Below, in pieces: positions 17,443 to 25,633 of a stretch of DNA of 64,000 bases. Location of the stretch: the NCBI RefSeq assembly GCF_003412455.1, contig NZ_QTJU01000006.1, positions 62,001-126,000 on the forward strand. The letters are read 5' to 3'. The first letter of the stretch is position 1. Every line of letters begins with the position of its first letter. This stretch comes from Deminuibacter soli (GTDB lineage: Bacteria > Bacteroidota > Bacteroidia > Chitinophagales > Chitinophagaceae). Below the pieces are notes generated by a model. It had not been told where the DNA came from. It did not search any database and saw nothing but the letters and a program-made list of their open reading frames with translations. The position numbers and the translations under genes were made by a program.

Positions 17443-20400
17443 ATGCTATTGCACTTGCCTAAAACCATCTACTTATTGCTGTATGTGTTGTTCGTGTTTG
17501 CCATACGTGTACATGGTCAGCAGCAATATTATTTCAGGCGCTACCAGGTTGAAAACGGCTTATCCAACAACACCGTGTTCTGCAGCGCGCAGGACCAGGC
17601 AGGTTTTATGTGGTTTGGCACCAGGGACGGGCTAAACCGCTTTGACGGCTACAGCTTCAAGGTGTTCCGCAATATAGCAGACGACAGCACTTCTATCGGC
17701 AGCAGCTACATACACAGCCTGAAGGCCAATGCCGACGGCAGTTTATGGGTGGGCACACGAAAGGGGTTGTACCTGTATGATCCTATCACAGAGCGCTTTC
17801 ATGCAGTAACAGCCACTGCAGGCAGGGATGTGCGCGATATTAAAACAGACGCGCAGCATAACCTGTGGCTGATACTGGGTACTACACTGTACCGGTACGA
17901 AACAGCCACACAACAACTGCACAACTACCCCGGCACAGGCAATGCCACCAGCATCTGCATTACTACCGGGAAAGATACCTGGATATCTACCACTACCGGT
18001 ACCATCGGCAAATACAACGCACATACTGACAGCTTCAGCTTCTACGATCTATTCAAACACTCGAGGCCCGTTGTATCAAAATGGATTGAAAAGATCTATG
18101 AAGCCGGCAATAACCAATTGCTGGCAGGCACTTCTAACCAGGGCGTGAAACTGGTGGAAGCCAACACCGGCAACTACGAGGATATACTCACCTACAACGA
18201 AGACAAAACAGAAACTTATGTACGCGACTTTGTACAATATGCACCCAATGAATGCTGGATAGCCACCGAGGCCGGCATTTACGTGTACAACGCGCAAAGC
18301 CGCCGGTTCACCCATTTGCAGAAGCAGTACAATGACCCCTATTCCATTTCAGACAATGCCATTTACACCCTGTGCCGGGACAAGGAAGGCGGTGTATGGG
18401 CAGGCACTTATTTCGGCGGACTGAGTTACTACCCCAAACAATATACCTACTTCGAGAAATTCTTCCCTTCACATGATACCCATGCCTTATGGGGCAATGC
18501 CGTTCGCGAGATATGTGAAGACCGCTATGGCAACCTGTGGGTGGGCACAGAAGATGCAGGCTTAAACAAGCTGGACAAACAAACAGGCCGGTTTCAGCAT
18601 TTCCAGCCATCGGGCGAAAAGGGCAGCATTGCCTATTCCAATATTCATGGCTTAATGACCAGCGGTGATGAACTCTGGATTGGTACATTCGAGCGCGGAC
18701 TGGATATTATGAATATCCGCACCGGTAAAGTAATCCGCCATTATACTGGATCCGGTGAGCCGGGTGCTTTCAGCAGCAATTTCATCATCACCATACGCCG
18801 CATGCGCTCGGGCCGCATTTATATAGGCACCGGGGCAGGACTGTATGCATACAACGATACCACGAAGGGTTTTACTGCCGTACAGGGTATTCCGCACAAT
18901 GATTTTGTATATGCGCTGTATGAAGATGCAGCAGGCATTGTATGGGCAGGCACCGAAAACAATGGGCTGTACAGCTACAATCCATCTACCCATGCAACAG
19001 CCAATTTCAGGGCCGATGCACAAAACAAAAACAGTCTCAGCAACAACAAGGTCAACGGTATTTATGAAGACAGGCAACGCCGCCTGTGGATAGCCACCGA
19101 AGGCGGCGGATTGTGTATGTTTAACCGCCACACCAATACCTTCCGCAGGTACAACTCCGCTACAGGCATGCCCGCTGATTTTGTATTCAGCATACTGGAA
19201 GACAGCAGGCAGCAGTTATGGGTAACCACTTCGGGCGGACTGGTATGCCTTAACCCTGCCACAGATTCAATAAAGGTATATACCAAGGATGATGGCTTAT
19301 TGAGTAACCAGTTCAACTATAACTCAGCCTGCCAGGATACTGCCGGCAATATATACCTCGGCAGCGTAAAAGGGATGATCCGCTTTAATCCCGCCGGCTT
19401 TACACGCAACACCTTTGCTGCACCCCTGTTTATTACCGGGTTCCAGGTGTACAACAAAGAGATCAAGGTAAACGCCACAGATACCGCCATCCGCCACTCT
19501 ATCCTGTACACAGATAAAGTGACATTGAAATACGATCAGTCCACTTTCAGTATCGATTTTTCTGCCCTTAGTTATACATCCCCTGAAAAAACGGCCTATG
19601 CTTATTTCATGGAGGGACTGGATAAAAAATGGACCTTCCTGCAAACCAATCGCAAAGTATACTTCACAGAGCTGCCGCCGGGCAGTTATATCTTTCATGC
19701 AAAGGCTTCGGTGAACGGAAGCACATATACCAATGAAATACAACTGGCCATTGTTATTCAGCCGCCATTCTGGTTAAGCGGCTATGCTTATCTATTCTAT
19801 ATTGCATTGATTACAGCAGCTGTTTACCTGCTGGTGCGTAATTACCATCAGCGCCATGAAGAAAAACACAAGAGAAAAATGGAGTTGCTGGCGCATGAAA
19901 AAGAATCCGAGCTCTATGATGCAAAGATTGCATTTTTTACCAATATTACCCACGAAATAAGAACGCCTCTTACCCTGATTAAAGGGCCGGTGGAAGACAT
20001 GCTGGAAGAAAACAAACACATGCCCCGGCTGCAAAACAGCCTGAAACTGGTAGAAAAGAACACCAACCGGCTGATAGACCTTACCAACCAGCTGCTCGAT
20101 TTCAGGCAAACGGAAGCCACGGGTTTCGGGCTGAGTTTTACCCTAACCGATATCACGGCCTTACTGGCAGACACCTACCAGCAATTCCAGTTTATGGCTG
20201 CACAAAAGCAGTTGCAGTATACCCTTGAATGCCCGCCGCAGCCACTGCTGGCCTGGGTAGATGCAGAGGCAGGCAGGAAAATACTGGTGAACATGATTGG
20301 GAATGCTGTTAAATACGCAGATCATAAGGCAGCCATCCGCCTGCTGCCCTGGAGCGAAACCGATGTGCTGTTCACCATTGAAGTGAGCAACGACGGGTTT

Positions 20401-20613
20401 GTAATACCCCATGCCATGCGCGATAAAATATTCGAGCCTTTTTACCGCATTAAACAAACAGACAAGCAGAAAGGAACAGGCATTGGCTTAGCCATTACCC
20501 GCTCACTTGTTGAATTGCATAAAGGCCAGGTAGCATTGAAAGAACCGGCAGACGGCGTAAACACATTTATTCTGCTGCTGCCTTTTCAGCAGGGAAAACA
20601 ACCCGGTGTTTAA
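17443..20613 (+). CDS. Two-component propeller sensor histidine kinase (N-terminal part of a split hybrid system)
   Basis: 1056 residues. Signal peptide 1-25; then about 14 two-component-propeller repeats (residues about 30-720; typical repeats read GFMWFGTRDGLNRFDG and NLWVGTEDAGLNKLD) forming a periplasmic double propeller; a Y_Y_Y domain (about 720-785); one transmembrane helix (about 790-810); a HisKA domain with phospho-acceptor His837 in THEIRTPLTLIKGP; and an HATPase ending with GTGIGLAITRSLVELH. In Bacteroidota such sensors bind an oligosaccharide from the adjacent PUL. Hybrid versions continue into REC and AraC domains, but here the frame stops at 20613 and those domains follow in another frame. 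It is divergent from SusC, which it presumably controls. Confidence 0.93.
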   Translation: MLLHLPKTIYLLLYVLFVFAIRVHGQQQYYFRRYQVENGLSNNTVFCSAQDQAGFMWFGTRDGLNRFDGYSFKVFRNIADDSTSIGSSYIHSLKANADGSLWVGTRKGLYLYDPITERFHAVTATAGRDVRDIKTDAQHNLWLILGTTLYRYETATQQLHNYPGTGNATSICITTGKDTWISTTTGTIGKYNAHTDSFSFYDLFKHSRPVVSKWIEKIYEAGNNQLLAGTSNQGVKLVEANTGNYEDILTYNEDKTETYVRDFVQYAPNECWIATEAGIYVYNAQSRRFTHLQKQYNDPYSISDNAIYTLCRDKEGGVWAGTYFGGLSYYPKQYTYFEKFFPSHDTHALWGNAVREICEDRYGNLWVGTEDAGLNKLDKQTGRFQHFQPSGEKGSIAYSNIHGLMTSGDELWIGTFERGLDIMNIRTGKVIRHYTGSGEPGAFSSNFIITIRRMRSGRIYIGTGAGLYAYNDTTKGFTAVQGIPHNDFVYALYEDAAGIVWAGTENNGLYSYNPSTHATANFRADAQNKNSLSNNKVNGIYEDRQRRLWIATEGGGLCMFNRHTNTFRRYNSATGMPADFVFSILEDSRQQLWVTTSGGLVCLNPATDSIKVYTKDDGLLSNQFNYNSACQDTAGNIYLGSVKGMIRFNPAGFTRNTFAAPLFITGFQVYNKEIKVNATDTAIRHSILYTDKVTLKYDQSTFSIDFSALSYTSPEKTAYAYFMEGLDKKWTFLQTNRKVYFTELPPGSYIFHAKASVNGSTYTNEIQLAIVIQPPFWLSGYAYLFYIALITAAVYLLVRNYHQRHEEKHKRKMELLAHEKESELYDAKIAFFTNITHEIRTPLTLIKGPVEDMLEENKHMPRLQNSLKLVEKNTNRLIDLTNQLLDFRQTEATGFGLSFTLTDITALLADTYQQFQFMAAQKQLQYTLECPPQPLLAWVDAEAGRKILVNMIGNAVKYADHKAAIRLLPWSETDVLFTIEVSNDGFVIPHAMRDKIFEPFYRIKQTDKQKGTGIGLAITRSLVELHKGQVALKEPADGVNTFILLLPFQQGKQPGV

Positions 20614-20635
20614 TACACCACAATTATCACAGCTT

Positions 20636-21415
20636 ATGTTGCAGGAAACAAAACCCACGATTCTGGTAGTAGACGACAACGAAGACATACTGGAATACCT
20701 TACCCAGATGCTGCAGGCTAACTATGCCGTGGTTACGGCTGAGAACGGCAACCAGGCAGCCGCTATATTGGGTGAAGAAAACATTCACCTTGTTATCAGT
20801 GATGTAATGATGCCGGGTATGGATGGGTTTGCATTATGCCAGCAAATAAAAACCAGCTTCGAATCAAGCCACGTGCCGGTGATATTGCTCACTGCCAAAA
20901 ACACCCTGCAATCGAAAATAGAGGGATTGGAATGCGGTGCAGATGCCTATATTGAAAAGCCGTTTTCGCCGCAGCATTTGAAAGTGCAGGTAGCCAACCT
21001 GCTGGCCAACAGAACCAAGATAAAGGAGTACTTTGCCCAATCACCGGTATCACATATCAATAGTATGGCTTACTCTAAATCGGATACCCAGTTCCTGGAG
21101 CGGCTGAATGAGGTAATTTCCAAAAACATAGAGAACACTGCGCTGGATGTTGACCTGCTGGCGGTGGAGCTGAACATGAGCCGCGCCACCCTGTACCGCA
21201 AAATAAAGGGCATCTCCAACCTCTCTCCCAATGAGCTGATCAATATTACCCGCCTTAAAAAAGCTGCCGGGTTATTGCTGGCTACAGACTGCCGCATCAA
21301 CGAGGTATATCACCAGGTAGGCTACAGCTCGCAGAAATATTTCAGTTCCAGTTTTCACAAACAATTTGGTACCACACCTACGGAATACATACAGTTAAAA
21401 AAGTCCGGGCACTGA
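20636..21415 (+). CDS. Response regulator: REC plus AraC HTH (C-terminal part of a split hybrid system)
   Basis: 259 residues from the ATG at 20636; a GTG at 20606 in the same frame would overlap the kinase gene by eight bases. The receiver domain has the acidic pair and VVDDNEDILEYL start, phospho-acceptor Asp56 in SDVMMPGMDGF, and the conserved Lys in IEKPFSP. Residues about 160-258 are an AraC-type double HTH ending VGYSSQKYFSSSFHKQFG. Kinase plus regulator add up to the usual size of a hybrid two-component protein (about 1320 residues), and the frame upstream of the start is open. It should bind the SusC promoter region on phosphorylation. A strong terminator follows. Confidence 0.92.
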   Translation: MLQETKPTILVVDDNEDILEYLTQMLQANYAVVTAENGNQAAAILGEENIHLVISDVMMPGMDGFALCQQIKTSFESSHVPVILLTAKNTLQSKIEGLECGADAYIEKPFSPQHLKVQVANLLANRTKIKEYFAQSPVSHINSMAYSKSDTQFLERLNEVISKNIENTALDVDLLAVELNMSRATLYRKIKGISNLSPNELINITRLKKAAGLLLATDCRINEVYHQVGYSSQKYFSSSFHKQFGTTPTEYIQLKKSGH

Positions 21416-21443
21416 AGCATTGCTGCACAAAGGCTATTCCGGG

Positions 21444-21478
21444 AAAGGCCCACAGTCGGTGACTGCGGGCCTTTTTAT
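21444..21478 (+). terminator. Rho-independent terminator after the response regulator gene
   Basis: AAAGGCCC-A-CAGTC pairs with GACTG-C-GGGCCTTT around a GGT loop and runs into TTTTTATTT. It ends the regulator transcript and stands opposite the convergent SnoaL-like gene. Confidence 0.85.
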
Positions 21479-21519
21479 TTGTTGCAAAGCTTCCCATATG
21501 CTGCTGATCAGGAATATTC

Positions 21520-21993
21520 TTACTTCGTTACCGGGTTGCCGTTAAAGATGTCCCGGTACATCTTCCAGCCCTCGCTTGTTTTCTTCCATACCACTATGTA
21601 TTTCGCTTCATCTATCAGCTTACCGTCTTTGTCTACTATCTGGCCCCAGCCTTCTTCGGTGATATAGTCAACACCATCGCCATATAGTTTAGTGGTAACC
21701 AGTTTGCCGCCGCGGATACCCATTTTGTAGCCATCTGTAAAGAAATGTGCAATAGCACCCCTGCCGCATACCAGCTGCATACCGGGTGCCAGTATACAGG
21801 CATCTTCGGCATAGCTGTTAATGAAAATGGAAGAATCATTCTTGGCAAACGCCTGGTGGTATTTTGCATTGCTCGCAGCAATGGCATGCTGCGCTTCTGT
21901 GTAAGCAGCGCCTGTTTGCGCATGAAGATAACCGGAACAGGTAAAAACAAGTACCAATAGCATTGCCCCGGTAAAAAACAGTTTCGCTTTCAT
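21520..21993 (-). CDS. Secreted DUF4440/SnoaL-like (NTF2 fold) protein
   Basis: 157 residues with a signal peptide (MKAKLFFTGAMLLVLVFTCS, cleavage after HAQ). The mature domain has the DUF4440 pattern: AHxAI helix, YHQAFAKNDSSIFINSYAEDA, a GRGAIAHFF turn, then paired strands ending in WKMYRDIFNGNP. Families of this type include ligand binders and isomerases of unknown substrate. It is a distant paralogue of the protein at 2569-3042. It stands alone, convergent with the response regulator gene. Confidence 0.8.
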   Translation of the reverse strand: MKAKLFFTGAMLLVLVFTCSGYLHAQTGAAYTEAQHAIAASNAKYHQAFAKNDSSIFINSYAEDACILAPGMQLVCGRGAIAHFFTDGYKMGIRGGKLVTTKLYGDGVDYITEEGWGQIVDKDGKLIDEAKYIVVWKKTSEGWKMYRDIFNGNPVTK

Positions 21994-22088
21994 GTTTGTT
22001 CTTTTAACTATTATTGATTGATTCAGTTAAAAACAAAACTAGCAGCATGCCCTTGCATGAAATAGTAAATTTCGGAACTGGCCGGTTT

Positions 22089-22886
22089 TTACAGCAGTTT
22101 TTCGTTCAGGTACTCAGTGGGCGTTGTGCCGGTAAATAGTTTAAACTCCTTGGTAAAATGCGACTGGTCAAAATACCCGCAGTTGTAGGCGATGGAGGTA
22201 AGCGATTCTTTTTTATTGTCCAGCAAATCCAGGCTTTGCCTGAAGCGGTTGAGCTTTAAAAACGATTTGGGTGTAAGCCCGGTGTATTGCAGGAATAACT
22301 TCTGCAGGTACCGGGATGAAAAGCCTGATTTCTCTGCCACCTGGTCTACATTGTCAAAGTAATTGTTGGCGGCCATGTACCGTGTAATATCACCTACCAG
22401 CGTAATCTGGTCAAAACGCTTTTCTGCATTGGCCATGCGGCTGAATAAAAACTGCTCAATGAGGTGAATGCGCAGTTGCAGGTCGTTTGCCTCCATTAGC
22501 TGCTGATACAGGGTTTGTGTAGAACTGTGCAGCAAACCGGTAAGGTCAGATACCTGGTCGTTAAACCCGTCCATGCTTTCCCTTAAAAAATAAGCGGGTG
22601 CATGTGCATAAAACCGGATGCCGATCATGCAGATCTTTCCCTTCGACTTTATGGGCAGGGGCCGTGTTAACTGGCCCAGGTAATCGATCGGCGGTGTAAG
22701 GTTAAAACGGTTCTCTGTTTCGGCGTACAGGTAAATATCGCTGAGGTTAAATATCAGCTCAGGGTAACCGCCGGGTAATATCTTTGTTTCGAACTCTATA
22801 AATTCATCCGTTTCCCGGATGAAGTAACATTTCACATCTTTCCGCAAATACGCATGCGGCAGTATTTCCTCGTATCTCAATTGCAT
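22089..22886 (-). CDS. AraC family transcriptional regulator
   Basis: 265 residues from the ATG at 22884-22886 (MQLRYEEILPHAYLRKDV). An upstream in-frame ATG at 22982 would add an unlikely Cys/His-rich leader. The N-terminal half is a beta-rich sensor domain of the type often found in Bacteroidota AraC proteins (PGGYPELIFNLSDIY, MIGIRFYAHAPAYFL), and the C-terminal 100 residues are the double HTH, with LQKLFLQYTGLTPKSFLKL and CGYFDQSHFTKEFKLFTGTT. Target genes are unknown. The glycosyltransferase upstream on the same strand ends 171 bases away. Confidence 0.88.
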   Translation of the reverse strand: MQLRYEEILPHAYLRKDVKCYFIRETDEFIEFETKILPGGYPELIFNLSDIYLYAETENRFNLTPPIDYLGQLTRPLPIKSKGKICMIGIRFYAHAPAYFLRESMDGFNDQVSDLTGLLHSSTQTLYQQLMEANDLQLRIHLIEQFLFSRMANAEKRFDQITLVGDITRYMAANNYFDNVDQVAEKSGFSSRYLQKLFLQYTGLTPKSFLKLNRFRQSLDLLDNKKESLTSIAYNCGYFDQSHFTKEFKLFTGTTPTEYLNEKLL

Positions 22887-23057
22887 AGTAGCTGGTATGA
22901 AGCGTGTTGTTAAATGTAAACACTTCAACCGGTTACCCATGCGCGATATGGATGAGTGGCAGTATGGGCTGTTCAGCAGCACGGGGTTACAAAAGTGGGC
23001 AGCCGGAATACTACGACCAGCTGCCCGGGCAAGAACCCAACCGAAAAAAAGAAAGCG

Positions 23058-24371
23058 TTACGCTGTTGCAGTCAATAAGGCATCAATATGATGCGTGGCC
23101 AATACCATGGGCTCATATTGTTCAAGATCTGCGGCAACAGCTTTTATATGTTTTTTGTAAGCAGCATCATTGATCACTTTCTGCACAGCTTCGCGCACCT
23201 GCACGGGATCGGGTGATTCTGTTTCAAGATCAATGCCGATATTGAAATAACCCACCCTGGCACAGATCTCATTCTTCCCTTCATGCATGCCTGCAGCTAC
23301 AATGGGCAACTGGTGTTTGATGCTAAGCAGCACACCGCCGTAACCGCCATTGGTTACAAATACAGATACATGCGGCATAATAAGATCATACGGCACAAAG
23401 TCTTCCACAATCACATTCTTATACGGGTAACGCGCCCGTAAAAACGTGGTATTGCTGCCGCCTGTGGTAACAATCACCAGTGTATCGGTGTCTTTCAGCG
23501 CATCTACCGTAGGCTTGATGAGTTTGTTGTAATCTTTCTCAACCGTGCCTTGTGTAACCAGTACTATTTTTTTGTAGGTATGCAGCACGGTATTAAACCA
23601 TTCCGGCACTGCCGCTTTTTCCGGTGCCTGGTAAGGATGCAATGCGCCTACAAATTCAATGTTCCTGCCCATATCCGGCCGCCTGTATTCAAACGCCGGG
23701 CTACCGCTCTGCAAAACCAGGTCTGCATGTTTCAGTATAACGTCAAACAACTGTGCACCGTTGCTTTGCACACCATGTGCGGCAAGCGCTTTCGCATAAG
23801 CTGCAATCGATTCTTTAAACAGTATTTTGTGCGATACCAGGTGCAGCAGCCGGTATTTCATCAGTTGTAAAAAATTCCCGGGAGGCGTCATACCCAGGCC
23901 ATAGGGCGCCAGGTAGCGCGATTTTTCGGGCAGCGGTACAATACCTACCGCAACTACGGGAACAGCAAGCGCAGCCTTCACTATAGGAATGGCGCTGAAC
24001 ACAGAATCAGCAATCATCAGGTCAAACCTGAAATCACGGTATATCTCCCGTATATCTTCATAATACTCCTGTGCCCGGTCAGAAAAAATATGAATCAGGT
24101 CAAAATTCAGTTTGGCTATTTTGCTTTTGATCTCCGTACGTTTCGGAAAAACACTGTCTACATTACTACCGTTGGCATCAAGCGCTTTTTTAAACGGCAG
24201 GTGTGGAATGCCCAGCTTACCGAGTTTTGCCTGATACAAACCGGAGGTATACCATTTCACTTCCCATCCCTGCTGCTGCAGGTATTTGGCCAGCCCTGTC
24301 AGCGGGTTAAAATGACCGTCGGCCGGTACTGTGGCGAACAGTACTTTTTTTTGTCTTACTTGATCCAACAT
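23058..24371 (-). CDS. UGT/MGT-type glycosyltransferase (GT1, YjiC-like)
   Basis: 437 residues from the ATG at 24369-24371; a second ATG seven codons upstream is possible. It has the two-Rossmann GT-B layout: N-terminal acceptor half starting VLFATVPADGHFNPLTGLAKYL, and C-terminal donor half with VTQGTVEKDYNKLIKP and the family's nucleotide-sugar motif region FVTNGGYGGVLLSIKHQLP. The catalytic-type His in DGHFNP matches macrolide, sterol and flavonoid glycosyltransferases. Such enzymes glycosylate small hydrophobic molecules, often to detoxify them. No biosynthetic cluster is adjacent. Confidence 0.9.
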   Translation of the reverse strand: MLDQVRQKKVLFATVPADGHFNPLTGLAKYLQQQGWEVKWYTSGLYQAKLGKLGIPHLPFKKALDANGSNVDSVFPKRTEIKSKIAKLNFDLIHIFSDRAQEYYEDIREIYRDFRFDLMIADSVFSAIPIVKAALAVPVVAVGIVPLPEKSRYLAPYGLGMTPPGNFLQLMKYRLLHLVSHKILFKESIAAYAKALAAHGVQSNGAQLFDVILKHADLVLQSGSPAFEYRRPDMGRNIEFVGALHPYQAPEKAAVPEWFNTVLHTYKKIVLVTQGTVEKDYNKLIKPTVDALKDTDTLVIVTTGGSNTTFLRARYPYKNVIVEDFVPYDLIMPHVSVFVTNGGYGGVLLSIKHQLPIVAAGMHEGKNEICARVGYFNIGIDLETESPDPVQVREAVQKVINDAAYKKHIKAVAADLEQYEPMVLATHHIDALLTATA

Positions 24372-24884
24372 ATACTTACACTTTATAAACAAATCCCCGG
24401 CGCCGCAGCGCCGCCTTACCGTGCCTGTCTCAACTGGTGTGGTACAGAAAAAAGTTGCTCCGGCCGCATGAGTAACAGGCCTGAACCTCCTGCCGCCTTT
24501 ACAGCGTTCATGAACTGAAAATACCTACAGCGTATCTTCAACCGGAGCAACAACACAAAGGTGCCTGTTTTCAGCAATTGCACACTAGTCAGAATCAATG
24601 AAATAATGAGTAGAATCAACGGCAAAAAAGAACAGGCCGGTTCTCTGTAAATACCAGTACAAGGGCAATTCAGCGATATTTCGCTGATCACTTATCTTGT
24701 ACCCTACCTGGTAACTGGCGTATACACACAGACAGGTTTGATATGGTCAAACAGGGGTTGCATTTGTCATGTGGCAGCCCCGGAATTTGCCTGCCTTGGG
24801 GGACTATTTTTTCTGCTTTTTTATGAGTATATTGTTAGTGAAAACCGACTGCTGCCACCGGCACATTCATCAACTCCGTTACCC
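24372..24884. other. Intergenic region without a recognisable gene
   Basis: This 513-base stretch lies between two divergent genes. Short open frames on both strands read as unrelated, Cys-rich or hydrophobic strings with no family features. A small GC hairpin (CGGCGC-CGCA-GCGCCG) sits near 24400. The promoters of both flanking genes must lie here, but no clear TTTG/TAnnTTTG pair was picked out. Confidence 0.5.
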
Positions 24885-25370
24885 ATGTCATTCTTCAGAA
24901 AACTGCTGCACCGCTTCAGGCGGGTTGACAATGGCAAAAACCCTTTGCCTACGCGCGACCTGAAACTGCGGTATAAACTATCCCCGGCAAACGGGAAACT
25001 CTTCGCGATACAGTTCGCCACTTTCATCAAACAAAACATGAACATTGAGCTGGACTACTCGGTAAAATCATTGCGGTTTGTAGATGCTTTTTTACTGCAG
25101 TTCAGCAATGAGGGATTTACCGTGAATGATTTTGCAGAAGTTATTTTCACGGCAGGTTGTTATACCGGTGAAGTAATGGTACGCAACAACAAAGGCAAGT
25201 GGACCACGCCCCATGCCATCGGCGTTCCCGAAACCGGCGCCACCGATATTATTGTACAGCTGCCCAACGGCTACGTGGTAGACCCGATTGTAAAAGCCTT
25301 CAAGCGTTTCAGCTTTGGCCAGGGCGAAGAAATCGTATGTTTCTATAGTGTGTTTACAGGGTTGAACTGA
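24885..25370 (+). CDS. Small cytoplasmic protein of unknown function upstream of the toxin gene
   Basis: 161 residues from the ATG at 24885 (MSFFRKLLHRFRRVDNG), chosen over an earlier in-frame ATG at 24738 whose product would begin with a non-conserved Cys-rich leader. No signal peptide or membrane segment. Hydrophobic blocks include GKLFAIQFATFIKQ, LRFVDAFLLQFSNEGF and CYTGEVMVRNNKGKW, and the C-terminus ends in EEIVCFYSVFTGL. I do not recognise the family. It precedes the large DUF4157-HNH gene by 263 bases in the same direction. Its size and compact alpha/beta look would fit an immunity or adaptor protein, but that is inference from position only. Confidence 0.6.
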   Translation: MSFFRKLLHRFRRVDNGKNPLPTRDLKLRYKLSPANGKLFAIQFATFIKQNMNIELDYSVKSLRFVDAFLLQFSNEGFTVNDFAEVIFTAGCYTGEVMVRNNKGKWTTPHAIGVPETGATDIIVQLPNGYVVDPIVKAFKRFSFGQGEEIVCFYSVFTGLN

Positions 25371-25633
25371 TGCCTTCATGATGCCCATGCCGGCAGAGGG
25401 AGCGTTACCACCGCAAGCGGTTAAGCGGCCACAAATTAAATGCTATCAGCTAACCGCTAAAAGCTGATTTTGATTTCTACCATTCGTTTACTATTTTGTG
25501 TTAACAGGCGCACGGCGAAGCAATACAGGCTTGGCGGCGCTGCCTTTCACATGCACGTCAGCACTCCCCGGTATATTACTGTTTGCACATGGGCTTACGG
25601 CAGCGACAGCTGTTATAAGCGGTTTAAACCAGG

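Noticed and set aside
24416-24691. A 91-codon minus-strand frame with a hydrophobic stretch
   Set aside because: No conserved features, a Cys-rich start and no promoter; it lies in the leader region of the glycosyltransferase gene.
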